In this document: in pieces, positions 12,700-25,089 of the stretch
How the letters are laid out: each line of letters starts with the position of its first letter
How positions within the stretch are numbered: position 1 is the first letter of the stretch
Assembly (NCBI RefSeq): GCF_040958095.1
Contig: NC_091165.1
Coordinates: 27,837,586 to 27,901,585 of the forward strand
DNA from: Procambarus clarkii
Taxonomy: Eukaryota > Arthropoda > Malacostraca > Decapoda > Cambaridae
Length of the DNA stretch: 64,000 nt
Direction of reading: 5' to 3'
Position numbers and translations under genes: made by a program
The notes under the pieces: generated by a model
Database searches by the model: none
What the model saw: the letters and a program-made list of their open reading frames with translations, nothing else
What the model was told of the DNA's origin: nothing

Positions 12700-13860
12700 A
12701 GGAGGGAGTTAAGACGGTAAATACTGTACTTATTGAGGACAAAGAGGTGTTTCGGCCCTGAGAGATAGATGCTGGGAAGTTGTTGGGTGATTGTGGGAGC
12801 TTCTCTGTGTGGCTGACTCTCCTCCTCATTCTCCTCTTCTCTCTCTCTTTATCTTTCTCCTCTTTCTGGTTCCGCTTCTCTCTGCTTCTTAGTCTCCTCC
12901 TCATTCTGACAGACTCCTCCCTCGCCACCCTCATGAATCATTGTGTTTTGTGAAGAAGAAGGTTTATCAGCAAATACAGGTGTTTAAGGCAGTTTTATGC
13001 TTGTGGCCACATCTGTCAGAGACGTGTTGTATTATGGCAAGATGTCACATTGTCAATGACAGGAGTATGACAGTTGTGGGTTATCTGTATGATCGGTTTC
13101 ATACAATAATTATTATACAATAATAATTTCACACGTAAACTTAATAGGCAAAGATGTATACACCTTTTCTATGTAATTGACTGTGACGATTATGGAAAAA
13201 AAATGCTTCAAACATATTAAATAAATCATATATTCAATACCTCATCACGGTAAGGCTGACGGCAGCCATACTGAATACCAAAGGACAACAGCCATATTAA
13301 CCTAACATCAAACTACATAATGCGTATTGGCCCTAAGTGAGACGGCTCATATTTACACCCAATCACCAAACTCTCTCACACACATATATACGTGTAACCT
13401 ACACCGAGACCTTCCTGTAATACCATACATGTTAAGGAACCCTAAAGGCGGGCCCAGAAATCTCTCTAACCCATTTCACAACCCAGTAGTTACCAAGGTC
13501 TAATTCACCCATATGGTATACTGCGCCTCCGGACATCCATTAGAAAGTCCCTAAATGATGTATAATTTTCATCCAGGTATTCTCATCCTAAATGAGGTAT
13601 AATTCTCATCCTAAATGAGGTATAATTCGACATCCAGCGTCATGTCGCTCGCTGCTGGAGACTTTGTCACCTTTGAAGAGTGAATCTGTTGTTTTAGGCT
13701 TTAGTAAGTTTATTTGAGAATGTAAATTAGGTTTATTTAATTACTCTCTCATTCATAAGGGAGGATTCTAATTTGTGGGTTTAAGTGTGTCGTCTTTCTC
13801 ATTACAGTCACAAGAACGAGGCTGAGACAAGTAACCAACCCAGACACACATGAAAGTACT
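12700..13860. other. No gene seen
   Basis: Contains a (CT)-rich patch 12815-12910 and a two- to three-copy 'catcctaaatgaggtataat' repeat at 13580-13630. Confidence 0.4.
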
Positions 13861-13867
13861 TGAGAGT

Positions 13868-14190
13868 GATAATTGAGTCACAATCATTATCTTGCCTTAT
13901 TAGCTTATTAGTCACAATTATTACCTTGCCTTATTAGTCACAATTATTACCTTGCCTTATTAGTCACAATCATTACCTTGCCTTATTAGCTTATTAGTCA
14001 CAATCATTACCTTGCCTTATTAGCTTATTAGTCACAATCATTACCTTGCTTATTAGCTTATTAATCACAATTATTACCTTGCCTTATTAGTCACAATTAT
14101 TACCTTGCCTTATTAGCTTATTAGTCACAATCATTACCTTGCCTTATTAGCTTATTAGTCACAATTATTACCTTGCCTTATTAGCTTAGG
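13868..14190. repeat. Composite tandem repeat of 25 and 34 bp units
   Basis: 'agtcacaatcattaccttgc' plus 'cttatt', with or without an extra 'agcttatt', about ten copies; T/C variation at 'caatTatt/caatCatt'. Confidence 0.9.
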
Positions 14191-14387
14191 TCACCTGCAC
14201 ACACCTTCAACTCAATTTATGGCCAATAACTGATCTGTGTAATATAAATATAGGCCTAAGAAGGGGGAAATAAAGCCGAAGAATAACATTAGGATTCTCC
14301 TTTTACGCCTCTAAATAAGAATCGCAGTATAATATTTGCCTTGGTTCGAAAAAGTCGTCTCACAGGAGGCTACAGGGGTGGAGGGGA

Positions 14388-14478
14388 GGATCACCTGGAG
14401 GGGGGAGTCACCTGGGGATGTCACCTAGGAGGGGGGAGTCACCTGGGGGTGTCACCTAGGAGGGGGGTGTCACCTGGG
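14388..14478. repeat. Short G-rich tandem repeat
   Basis: Repeats of 'gtcacctgggggtgtcacct' and 'aggaggggg'. Confidence 0.8.
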
Positions 14479-14629
14479 GGTGAAGGGTGTGTGTAAAGCA
14501 GCAGTCAGGACGGCGAGGCTGGGACGCCGGGGGAGGGCCAGCAGCCGGGTGTTTTGTTCCTTGTGTGAAGGTCAGTAAGCAATGGGGGATTTTTTACGGC
14601 TAGAAGGGGATTAGCGGTACGTGAAGCGT

Positions 14630-14640
14630 GCGTGTGTGTG

Positions 14641-14731
<91 letters not shown>
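14630..14731. repeat. (GT)n/(GTGC)n microsatellite
   Basis: GT array with a central run of GTGC units (14653-14691). Confidence 0.95.
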
Positions 14732-14733
<2 letters not shown>

Positions 14734-14947
14734 CGCCCCACACGCCCCCCTCCTTGACAGTGACCATGCACATATACATAATCTACATCAACACTTAACA
14801 ATTTCAATATTCCCGTGGCTATAGTGACAGGGAGCCGAGGGCAGGCATGCATGACACCACCGTTTTTGTGTTGCTGTAATCACAGTGCCGCGGAGACGTC
14901 ACATTACCACCATACATAAAAACCAGTACTGTGCTACCATAGTCTGA

Positions 14948-15064
14948 CGGGGGGACCCAGGGGTGTAGAGTACCAGAGTACCCAGGGGTGTAGAGTACCA
15001 GAGTACCCAGGGGTGTAGAGTACCAGAGTACCCAGGGATGTAGAGTACCAGAGTACCCAGGCGT
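14948..15064. repeat. 25-bp minisatellite, about 5 copies
   Basis: Unit 'gtagagtaccagagtaccca' plus 'ggggt'. Confidence 0.95.
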
Positions 15065-15141
15065 GTAAATAAACGCACGCAAATGGTATAAACAAATATA
15101 TATAGATCAAGTCATTGAAATGGCGAAAATCTTTACACGCG

Positions 15142-15298
15142 CCACAGGTGTGGGAGTGCCGCAGCGGCCACAGGTGTGGGAGTGCCGCAGCGGCCACAGG
15201 TGTGGGAGTGCCGCAGCGGCCACAGGTGTGGGAGTGCCGCAGCGGCCACAGGTGTGGGAGTGCCGCAGCGGCCACAGGTGTGGGAGTGCCGCAGCGGC
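15142..15298. repeat. 26-bp minisatellite, 6 copies
   Basis: Unit 'ccacaggtgtgggagtgccg' plus 'cagcgg', essentially identical copies. Confidence 0.95.
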
Positions 15299-15299
15299 G

Positions 15300-16355
15300 C
15301 CAGATCACTACTAATGTGCTACTGGCAAACTGAGGCACTGACTATGGTACCCGGGTCATGGAGGCAGACCAGACCAAGTGTCTCGTACTGACACCGTCGC
15401 TCTTAGTGGGACGAGAGACATTAGTGGAGGCGGTCTTACTGCTGATGTAGAGGGACGAGAGGGCTGGGTGGTGGCAGCTGCCATCAGAGGTGAGTAGCTT
15501 GGTGGCACTGAGGGGTGGCAGTGTTGAGGGTGGCATTACGGGCGGTGTTCACTACAATGAGCAGCAGTTGGGCGGTTGTAAACCAAGAAAGTCGTCACCG
15601 TGGAAGTGGAAGATGGGTCGTGATCTGGTCCAGAAGTGGTCTGGTATACCAAGGCGGTTTACCTTCACCAGTCAGGTAGCGCTGGCACGTAAAACAGAAC
15701 GAGGCCGCCACGTCTGAAGGCCTACCACGTACACATGGCCGCCACGTCTGAAGGCGTACCGGGTACTTTACACCGCCTGCTCTGCATACGCGGGCGCCGG
15801 GGAGCCCCCCGTGTTGCTTGCTGCTCAGTGCTGTTCTCCGCAAATATCACCCGCACAGACTCGAGGCTGTGTTAGAGAGGGAAAGAGACAGACAGAGACT
15901 GAAGACGTCTCACATGGAGCCTGACTCTGAAGGTTTATAAATTCTAACAAGTCACCAGCTCCGTGCTAGAGCAAGTTTAACCTTCCCAGCAAGTCTTGAA
16001 GACGCTGCTCCTTTCTAATAGCCGCCTTCCTTCCATAAAATACGCACATACTTTTTGTACGTGGTACGCTTGAAGACATGTCATGCGTCCGCGCACTGCC
16101 AGCGCACCCGCGCACTGAGGCAGTAGTTGTATTAATAATATTGGCAGTTACTGTAGCCAATAGCATTTGCAAAAGTTATACTAATAACACTAACAATATT
16201 ATTTAAGAGTAGCAGCAATAGCAACAATATGTACCAAGCACAGGTGGGTGATGCCACCAACACTGACTGGTGGATGGTCAGGTGTGACCTTCCCAAGGCC
16301 CACTCACCTTGCCTCCCTCCCTCACTCCCACCTTCCTACTTCCCTCTACCACCTA
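15300..16355. other. No gene supported
   Basis: GC-moderate sequence; the short frames at 15342-15717 show no domain. Confidence 0.35.
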
Positions 16356-16359
16356 CCTA

Positions 16360-16475
16360 CCTACCTCCCTCCCTCTCTCAACCACCTGCCCACCTCCCTC
16401 CCTCTCTCAACCACCTGCCCACCTCCCTCCCTCTCTCAACCACCTGCCCACCTCCCTCCCTCTCTCAACAACCAC
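16360..16475. repeat. CT-rich tandem repeat of about 28-29 bp
   Basis: Four units of 'cacctccctccctctctcaa' plus 'ccacctgcc'. Confidence 0.9.
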
Positions 16476-16589
16476 CTACCTCTCTCCCTATCTTTCCAAC
16501 TTGCACCACTACTACCACCACTGCTTAAAGCAGGGGAGGTTTGCAACAAGTCCCTGAATTATGAGAACTAAGTCAAGTCAGTTTCACAT

Positions 16590-17160
16590 GCCTAGAGGAG
16601 AGGAGAAACAGAAAAGGCATGATCATTATATACAAAATATTGAGTGGAACAGGTGGAATACAATGCAAGAAAAAGTGGTGGAAGCCACAAGCACAAGACA
16701 CAGACAAAGAACTAACGTCCAGTAGAGTTACAAATGCACCAGGTACAGAGAGGCTGGTAGCTAAGTCAAAAAGAACAAGACCTACCTTCACTGTACTCAC
16801 CCTAAAGCAATCACCATCACTGCCACCACCACCATTACAGCGACCACTAACCACCACCGCGGCCACTAACCACAACTACCACCACCACCGCGTCCACTAA
16901 CCGCCAGATCAACTCAACTAAGTTGGGAAACATCCAGAGGAACGCAGCCAGACTGATCACACAGTAAAGACATTAGCTACGGGAATACCTTAAAAGAAAT
17001 GAACCACAAACCTGCATTTGACGAGAAAATAGACATGGAAACATGACCACGATATACAATATACTTAGGGAAATTGATAAGGATGTGAAGGAAGAGACGC
17101 ATGAAAACTATATACCTAAATGAACCACTGGGTTCATTTAGGTACATAGTTTTCACCTGT
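16590..17160 (+). pseudogene. LINE-alpha reverse-transcriptase C-terminal remnants (two pieces)
   Basis: Piece one reads MIIIYKILSGTGGIQCKK. Piece two (from 16915) reads, across frames, NIQRNAARLIT, LKRNEP and GNMTTIYNILREIDKDVKEE. They resemble the QRxAAR...RGDMIxxYKIL region of LINE C-termini and carry stops. A 24-bp-arm hairpin around 'cctaaatgaacc' lies at 17103-17153. Confidence 0.6.
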
Positions 17161-17176
17161 CTCCTCTCTTATCGCC

Positions 17177-17179
<3 letters not shown>

Positions 17180-17261
<82 letters not shown>

Positions 17262-17327
17262 TGGCGGGACCAAAGAGCCAGAGTTCAACCCCCGCAAACA
17301 CAACTAGGTGAGTACACACACACACAG
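17180..17327 (+). repeat. (AC)n inside a LINE-alpha 3' end
   Basis: (AC)n at 17180-17258 followed by 'gcgggaccaaagagccagag', 'caacccccgcaaacacaact' and 'aggtgagtacacacaca', the recurring LINE-alpha tail. Confidence 0.85.
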
Positions 17328-17756
17328 ATTGAGTCCAAATATCTGAATATCAAATAAATCAATATTTAGACCTGCATATAATAACTGGCCAAAGCATTAA
17401 AAAGCGGAGTGACTTTGACCTTCAGTTTAATAAGACAGCACCAGACTTGCCCTCAGATCACTTCCTGCCCCAAGCCAGTTTATGCCCCGGACGAGATAAG
17501 GTCATTTTCTAGATTTTATTATTTTTTACGTGGAAGCCATCTCTTCCAGTGTCCTAAATAACAAAACCTGATTTCTCCCGACTAAGTTTTGCTTCTCGGC
17601 ATCTCTCGCCCTCACTCCAAACCCACTAGGTATATAATTGAGGTAAACTAAGAATACCCTGGTTACTAGTGCGCCTCGTGCGAGAGCTCCTATCACTCAG
17701 AGCTTCCCACACATACTGGTACTCTGTTCCTTACTTGGTAGCTTCACTTACAGGGA

Positions 17757-18001
17757 GCCGGTCGGCCGAGCGGACAGCACACTGGGCTTGTGATCCTGTG
17801 GTCCTGGGTTCGATCCCAGGCGCCGGCGAGAAACAATGAGCAGAGTTTCTTTCACCCTATGCCCCTGTTACCTAGCAGTAAAATAGGTACCTGGGTGTTA
17901 GTCAGCTGTCACGGGCTGCTTCCTGAGGGTGGAGGCCTGGTCGAAGACCGGGCCACGGGGACACTAAAGCCCCGAAATCATCTCAAGGTAACCTCAAGGT
18001 T
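17757..18001 (+). repeat. SINE-1, best copy with tRNA-like head
   Basis: Head 'ggtcggccgagcggacagca' (box A-like) and 'gggttcgatcccaggcgccg' (box B-like), then a body 'acctagcagtaaaataggta' and 'tgtcacgggctgcttcctga', and a 3' part 'ggcctggtcgaagaccgggc' ending 'ctcaaggtaacctcaaggt'. About 245 bp. Box layout is that of a tRNA-derived SINE. Confidence 0.85.
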
Positions 18002-18149
18002 CACATCCATGCAGTACTCTGCCAGTTAATCCCTCTTGGTTGTTAACGGTACACAGCCCACCTACCCGTCCATAGTATACTATACAACGAATTACAAGAC
18101 TTGGGGGTAGATATGATCCCAAATCTAATGTCATACACACACACACACA

Positions 18150-18600
18150 TGATCGGAACAGCGTCAGCACTACACGTATACCACATTGGCAGACATCCGG
18201 ATAGCCTTTTGAAAGTTGAAAAGGGAACTTTATCGAGCGCAATATATACAACTCGTGTGGGACCCAGTCTTGAGTAAGCTGCCCCGGCATGGAACTCCCA
18301 GGTGAAAGAATACAAGACTAGAGAAGATCCAAAACTATGCAGCACGGCTGGTTCTTGATACGAGAGGACGGAGCTGCGAGGAAAGATTGAGTGAACTGCA
18401 TCTCACTGCGCCGGAAGAAGGGAGGAAACTATAGCATCCAAGATTCTCTTGGGAATTGACCAATAAAGAAGTGCTCCTCAAAGTGAGGAACAGTACCACG
18501 AGGAGATATAAGAGGAAACTAAAGATACAAATGGGTCAAGGAACTGACAGAAAGAGCATCTTCAGCTTGAGAGAGGTCAAGACTGGAATGGCATAGACGC
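18150..18600 (+). pseudogene. LINE-alpha reverse-transcriptase fragment
   Basis: Reads, with frame shifts, AAPAWNSQVKEYKTR, then LEKIQNYAAR-like sequence and EERLSELHLTAPEEGRK. These are the post-palm hallmarks of Jockey/CR1-type LINE proteins. Confidence 0.65.
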
Positions 18601-18754
18601 AGTGTTTGAAGCACCATCAGTATACAAAAGCATCTAGGAACGGTCGCTGGCTACCGACCAGCATCCAGCGAGGGCCAGCATCTGTGGCCAACAGAAAGTA
18701 ATTCTCACACGTGACGGTCAACCTATTTTTAAGGGCCTCCATCCCACCCCACCC

Positions 18755-18972
18755 CACTATCGCACCCTCACACCCCACTATCACACCCTCACACCCCACT
18801 ATCGCACCCTCACACCCCACTATCGCACCCTCACACCCCACTATCGCACCCTCACACCCCACTATCACACCCTCACACCCAACTATCGCACCCTCACACC
18901 CAACTATCGCACCATCACACCCTCACACCCAACTATCGCACCCTCACACCCAACTATCGCACCCTCACACCT
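18755..18972. repeat. 21-bp minisatellite, about 11 copies
   Basis: Unit 'caccctcacaccccactatc' plus g. The second half carries 'cacccaactat', a block of variant units. Confidence 0.95.
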
Positions 18973-19199
18973 ACCACACACCCAATACAATACAAAGTAA
19001 CTACGCTTCTACAACTACACATCACAACACTGAACTGACACCCCATTCCAGTTCTGTATAACCACACTTCTACCTACTACTGACACCCCCTACTAATTAA
19101 ACCAGTCCCACACCCACCAGCACACAACTACCACTACTCAACCACCACCCCGGCCACCGCTCCAGAAGTTCCCCTTCACTGACTGGTAGATAGTGAGGC

Positions 19200-19929
19200 G
19201 GAACCGCCCATCTGGTGAGAACTAGCACAAGAGGAATTGTGCGTTCCCTCCCCGGTCATTGGTTGGCTCATCGCTTGATCTCCCGGAGCAATACTCCGGA
19301 TGTAGGCTCACGTTCAGAGATAATTATCGTGATTGATGAAGCTCGTCTCTGTGCTCTCTCAAAAACATTTTCTGGACCAATAATGGTTAGCGAGTTAGTG
19401 TCAGAACAGGCTCCAGCTTCATCTCCTGGGCCCCACCTTTCTGTCAGTTGTCTAGTGACTCCTGATCCCTTTGTTGTCATATTTGCTTTTACAGCTATGA
19501 TTTGAGGCAGCCTGTACTGAATGCTCAAATTGGCTACACTTGCTGACTGGCCTTACCCTGAAGAAGTGTCATTACATCCCCGTGGGTCGTCTAGCTCCCA
19601 CGCACGTCCCTGTGTCTCGCTACTGATCAACATGATGTATTACCTGTATTTGATTGATAACCCGAGTATTTCTCGCTTCCCCAGATGCATTCCTCTATGT
19701 GTGTACTGCTACTCCGCCCTCCTTACTCCTGCTCACGTCGTCGCCTTACGTTGAAGTCTTGTAACCATGTGTCCGGTCATACAAGCAACATGTCTGAGTC
19801 TCCCCTACACCATTACAGGCTTCGTTAGTCCCGACTCTGCTAAAGATCAAGGACCCAAGTACTGATTCCTGTGGAACTCCGCTTATGTGTTTCTGTCATA
19901 GTGTAGATCAGTAACGTCTGCAGCAATCC
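19200..19929 (-). pseudogene. Possible LINE reverse-transcriptase remnant
   Basis: The minus strand at 19905-19840 reads SGVPQESVLGSLIFSRVGTN, a close variant of the conserved (G)VPQGSVLGPLLF reverse-transcriptase motif. The rest of the interval has no clear domain, so the extent is uncertain. Confidence 0.55.
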
Positions 19930-20101
19930 TCCTTAGGGTGGAGCGACGGTCTCGATTCATGCAAGTCGGTGTTCAATCCCCAACCATCCCCAAGTGGTTG
20001 GGCACCAGTCCTTCCCCCCCCCCTCCCGTCCCATCCCAAATCCTTATCCTGGCCGCTTCCCAGTGCTATATAATCGTAATGGCTCGGCGCTTTTCCTTGA
20101 T
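19930..20101 (+). repeat. SINE-2 copy
   Basis: 'tggagcgacggtctcgattc' and 'gtgttcaatcccca' head, then 'aagtggttgggcaccagtcc', C-tract and 'ccagtgctatataatcgtaa'. Confidence 0.75.
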
Positions 20102-20382
20102 ACTTTCCTTCCCTTATCTGGTTTCCGGCCGTATAGGTGCTTTAAGGGTCTTCCAGGATTGACTTTCCAGAGACTAGTCGAGGCGGGTGAAGAGGTGTGG
20201 GCACAGACCTGGCTCCACCTGCCAGGTTTCCAACACACCAGACTGACCTTGAGCGCTCACCCTCCACCCCCTCCCCCGTACCCTGGGGAAGTTTGTACTC
20301 TGTATCGTTCAATGTGACTGGAATTTAACAATATTTCGTTCCATTGCCTCTGACTAACAGGCTTCCTTACATACACATAAAG

Positions 20383-20384
<2 letters not shown>

Positions 20385-20451
<67 letters not shown>
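20385..20451. repeat. (GT)n microsatellite
   Basis: About 33 units. Confidence 0.95.
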
Positions 20452-20452
<1 letters not shown>

Positions 20453-20639
20453 AATCAATTGCAGTGGTTTGATAAGCTGGTGTTAAGCTTAATTAAAAAC
20501 ATTTTTAAAGTTCTGAATCGTGCCCTTACTGCTGCCCTAAGAGTTAAACAGATCAAGAAACACGAGGACATACAACTAAGTGTAAACAAGAACTGTCTGA
20601 AGTTCAAGACGAGTTCCAAACGAGAAATGAAGGTCGGAT

Positions 20640-21500
20640 TCGTGGGGAGGGGGGTGGGGGGAGAGGGGCGGGGGCGGAAAGTGGGCGTAGAAGAAAATAT
20701 TCAAGAGGGGTAGGTTAGGGGGGGGGGTAGGTACCCTCACTCCCAGCGACACCCCTACTAAAAATATTGACATTGTAGGCAGGAAAACCCTCCACACAGG
20801 TGAGGCACCAGCTGATAATTGGGACATGCTTATCTGAACCTCCTCCCTGTGCGTGTGGCTCAACATTCCAGGTCCAAGAGCTAAAAAGCTTGATTCTGCA
20901 GACGCAAATAATAAATACATACAGAGGGGTGGGGGTGGGGGGGGACAACCAACAGCCACTTCAACCTTGACACCCGCACCCCCACGGTGATGGGGGGGGG
21001 GGAGGGGTCATGAGGGGTGAGGATGGATGGGGGGGGAAGGGGTGCAGGAGCATGGAAAGTGCCCTGCGTAGGTAGGAGGGGGAATGGAATGATGGGGAGG
21101 GGATGGGGGATGAGACAGAAGCCCTGAGAGGGAAGGTGTGGAGGAGTGGTGGTGGAGACAGCAACATGGGAAAGGCGTGGAAGGGAAGGGAAGGGAAGGG
21201 GAATGCTGATCCCCAAGACGAAGAAAGAGATGACGACATGAACTTGACTGTGGGTGTTGGCTCCACCCCCCACAGTGTGGGGGAGGGAGTGTGGGGGAGG
21301 GAGTGGGGAAGATGGGACGTTGTTGGAGGAGGAGGAGGAACCGGATGGGGCGTGAGAGAGGGGGGGTGTGGTGTGGTGGTGGTGGTAATGACGGGGAGGG
21401 GTATCGTGCACATCTTCAGGGGCGAGGTGGGGGGAGGTCAGGACAGGACGTGACCGCTGATGGGGAGGGGAGGTGTCAGAGGGGGGGAGGGTACAAGTGA
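20640..21500. repeat. Strongly G/A-skewed low-complexity tract
   Basis: Plus strand is dominated by G and A with repeated GGGG runs and short tandem motifs (aagggaaggg at 21183, gggagggagtgt at 21281). The pro/ser-rich 292-codon frame on the other strand is a product of this skew. Confidence 0.8.
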
Positions 21501-21844
21501 AGAGACTGAGAGGGAAGAACTCAACATGATTTCCAGCCCCCTCCCGAGAATACCTTAACCCCTCCCCACTCGCGGCGTCACCCCCTCCCCCCTGTCCTCT
21601 CTCACAGCGGCGTGACGGTAACACTTCGTCACCAGGGTCACAGAAAGTCAGGTGTGGGAGTGCCAGATCGCTGCTGGCACCACTGCACCGTGGCTGTGAA
21701 GGGGGTAACAGGTCACACACGTGGAGCCACAGCGGCGGGTGATGACGCAGGCTGTTCACCTCACTGGAACCTCCTTGTTGCCCGCCGGCCTGGGGACATC
21801 TACCACTACAGAATTTCTATAAACACTATTTGCCTGTCTAGAGC

Positions 21845-21985
21845 ACCCGCCGCTGCTGTGGGTGCCGCAGCTGCTGTGGGTGCCGCCGCTGCTGTGAGTG
21901 CCGCCGCTGTGGGTGCCGTCGCTGTGGGTGCCGTCGCTGCTGTGGGTGCCGCCGCTGTGGGTGCCGCCGCCGCTGTGAGTGCCTC
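21845..21985. repeat. GC-rich GCTGTGGGTGCCGCC-type repeat
   Basis: Irregular units of 'gccgctgctgtgggt', 9-18 bp, keep frames open on both strands. Confidence 0.85.
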
Positions 21986-21989
21986 CCTG

Positions 21990-22715
21990 GAGCGGCCAAG
22001 TGGTCCAACGGAAGGTCAGCTTCAAGAGAGGGAAGAGTGCGGGGTCACCTGCCTGGATCTTTTCCTTTGTATTATTCAGCGTATTTCCTTGTGTTTCCCC
22101 CTCACGACGCTCCGTATCTAACGTTGTGTTTCATTGTGCATTTGGACACATGCCCGCACAGTACACAGTTACTGTGTCACAAGCGAGGCGGCATTTCCTG
22201 AGGTACCATGGACAAAGGAAGGATCTTGGTCTTGAAGTAGAGGATGGAGTTTGAGCTCTCATCTTCCCTATTTCCGGTGAATCTGAGATCGATCAACCTT
22301 GTCTGCTTGAGTGCCTGATTGAGTGCCTCTCAGAGCGGCTAAGGGACGCTAGTTGGTGATCTTCTCCAGGGAACTTCACACACCAAGGTGCTGGACCTTA
22401 AGACAGTGATGGTGATATAGCTGTGAGTAGGTGTTAGAGGCAGTGTGTGGCGCTGCTCTCAGTGACCGTCAGAGTACGGTACAGGTAACATGGTGTTGCC
22501 AAGTGAGTTACGTTTTTGTTAAGAGGCGTGTGGTGGTGCAGGAGCGTGACAGGTGGACGGTGAGCGTGACAGGTGGACGGTGGCAGTGCCTTCCAATAAA
22601 GTGTACAAATGTATTAAAAGTAACACAGAGTTGATTGATATCACAGTAGGAACGACAGGAAACGAATTGGCTTGGCCCACAGTGGACCACTTGTTATGTC
22701 CCGAGGCAACACCCC
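21990..22715. other. No gene seen
   Basis: Nothing recognisable apart from a two-copy 'gtgacaggtggacggtg' repeat at 22546-22581. Confidence 0.4.
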
Positions 22716-22716
22716 G

Positions 22717-22795
22717 GTGGCAAGACCCCGGTGGCAAGACCCCGGTGGCAAGACCCCGGTGGCAAGACCCCGGTGGCAAGACCCCGGTGGCAAGA
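22717..22795. repeat. 14-bp minisatellite, about 6 copies
   Basis: Unit 'gaccccggtggcaa'. Confidence 0.95.
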
Positions 22796-22929
22796 TGGTG
22801 CTCGCCCTCCCCCCCCCCCCTGGTAACAACCTCGGGCCTTCAACAGGTACAAGCACCCGAGATGCCTCACACACAGGACAGCACTCAACACCCTGCTCAA
22901 CACACACACACACACACACACACACGGGG

Positions 22930-23699
22930 ATTTAATGCTAAAAGAACATTTTCATCTGTATTTTACCCTATATTAAAGCTGTTTACAGACACGCAAAATA
23001 TTTTAAGTAATATAACATATACATTTTGATTTAACATGACAATAACATATAATTTCTCCTTTGTAATGCTCGAGTTTACACAATAAAATATGTACATAAC
23101 ATCTATATACACACACAATGGCCGGTAGGGCCAAAATGCTTCATTGTTTTTTGTAAACCCAGCAAGCAGCGGTGTGTAGGTGTGTGAGACATGGTTGGTG
23201 ATGCCAAGAGCGGTGTGGAGCCCACTTCCTTTCATGGGGGATCATAATTAGGGCCGGGGGTCGAGGCTCGAGGTGGGTGAGGAGGCTCTGGATCACTTCA
23301 CCCAGGCGTTGAAATCACCCTCACCGGCCTCCCGCCCCCCTGTTGGTCTTCCCGCGCGGCTCGCCAACCTCTCCAGGGGGCACTCATGCAAGACTTTTCT
23401 CGCTCGTGTATGGAGGCAAGGATCTGCTGACGGACTTGTGGTTTGGGTTCATCCTTGCTCAGTGATCCATTCGTTTCCTCTTACAAGCCGTTCTACTCAC
23501 TCACACCGCCTGCTCCAATGGCTCTAAACTGCACGTTTTCACTCGTGTGACCAGGATGAGCTTCGATGCAGACCGTTCTGGTACTTGTAGTCGCCAGGTG
23601 GCGGCGTGTGTACCGTTCTACTGTATCTCCCAAGTATTGTGGAGACGAGTCTCTTCTCCCTCTTTCATGCAGGGCCCCAGGCAACACTGTGGCTCCGGG
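22930..23699. other. No gene seen
   Basis: AT-rich left half and GC-rich right half; no exon or repeat family recognised. Confidence 0.35.
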
Positions 23700-23815
23700 A
23701 CCCACCACAGCAACCATACTGACCACCACAGCAACCGTACTCACCACCACAGCAACCATACTCACCACCACAGCAACCGTACTCACCACCACAGCAACCG
23801 TACTCAACACCACAG
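23700..23815. repeat. 21-bp minisatellite, about 5 copies
   Basis: Unit 'caccaccacagcaaccgtac' plus t, alternating 'ccgtact' and 'ccatact'. Confidence 0.95.
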
Positions 23816-24290
23816 ATACACTGTGGCCCTGATTTCCCCACCTTACCCACCATTTTAACACCTGATCACAGAGACTAGCTCCATATTAAGCTTACTCGAC
23901 AAACTCTTACTTACTTGCTTACTCGAAGCTTACTCCTTCCCCCAATGACAACGTTATATCAAGTAGTTCGTTATAGTTGACTCGGATAGTTACCTTCAGC
24001 AATTAAACAGCCATACCCGTTGTCTACGTGATAAGAATTTGTTCAGGTTCCTGTACTGTTCAGTGTGCTCTATCAGTGACACCTTTGTTAAAATGCGATT
24101 GAATATTGTGTGTTTTTTGGGGGGAGATGATACAAGCAGTAGTTATTGGTGGTTTCTGAGTGAGTGGGGCTGGAGGGAGAGTGGGGGGAAGAAGACCTCT
24201 GAGAAGCGCCAGAGTAAGTCATGATTCTTAAAACTACAATACTTTGTCACGCTATTGTCAACTTAACTTTGATTCACCGAGATGTGCTTG

Positions 24291-24294
<4 letters not shown>

Positions 24295-24361
<67 letters not shown>
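24295..24361. repeat. (GT)n microsatellite
   Basis: About 33 units. Confidence 0.95.
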
Positions 24362-24367
<6 letters not shown>

Positions 24368-24512
24368 CGTGCGTGTGCGTGCGCGCATTTAAAGCTGGTG
24401 TACTAATAATTGCCCGTTACTGGAGCCCAGATCCCACACCAACACGCGTCGACAACAGTGTACTTCCACAAGTACACACCTGCAACAGTACCCCAAAGTC
24501 CTTCACCACACA

Positions 24513-24615
24513 GTACACACACATACACAGTATACACACACATACACAGTATACACACACATACACAGTATACACACACGTACACAGTATACACACACAT
24601 ACACAGTATACACAC
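24513..24615. repeat. 19-bp tandem repeat, about 5 copies
   Basis: Unit 'acagtatacacacacatac'. Confidence 0.9.
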
Positions 24616-24954
24616 TTCCTGACAACACGTGGACAGTACCCCATCAACTGTCTACCCCTCACACACCCGACGCCTGCAGGGATGGACGCCCCAAGCCCCT
24701 TCCATCTCTTACCGGAAGCCAGTGATCACCTTCAGTACGAGTCTTTGTCTGCAGCACATCAACAAACAGTTGTATAAATAATTACCTGATTGTTATACAT
24801 CTTTACGTGGCGGAAACACTGCAAGACATGTTTAAACACGGGAGTCATAATGGTCAAGATAACCACCTAATTCTCCAAACAGAAAGATGATTTATTGTCC
24901 TGAATTATTTCAAACATAAGTTAGATTATATTAATAATTATATATATATACAAA

Positions 24955-25045
24955 TGAAAGATTTCTAATTTGAGGAAGTAACTTTGTCATCCTGTGCTGG
25001 ACACGTTCAAGTGAATTTATATCCATTCTATTGGATATCTGCAAT
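24955..25045 (-). repeat. LINE-beta fragment
   Basis: 'tttctaatttgaggaagtaa' and 'gctggacacgttcaagtgaa' match 33268-33345 of the larger LINE-beta remnant. Confidence 0.6.
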
Positions 25046-25089
25046 ATATATTATATATATATACATACATATATATAAGATTAATAAAA

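Noticed and set aside
12329..12761. Overlapping 78-120-codon ORFs
   Set aside because: 29-bp minisatellite read in three frames.
13868..14190. CRISPR-like array of regularly spaced repeats
   Set aside because: Spacers are themselves repeats of the same sequence; a eukaryotic tandem repeat with two unit lengths.
17757..17830. tRNA gene at the head of SINE-1
   Set aside because: Cloverleaf partly foldable, but it continues into a repeated non-tRNA body shared with 36800 and 61170.
19215..19505. 96-codon ORF on the plus strand
   Set aside because: Lies antisense to a probable reverse-transcriptase remnant and shows no domain.
20881..21759. 292-codon Pro/Ser/His-rich ORF on the minus strand
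   Set aside because: Composition artefact of a G/A-skewed tract; no domain, no splice or start context, and the other minus frame is also long and proline-rich.
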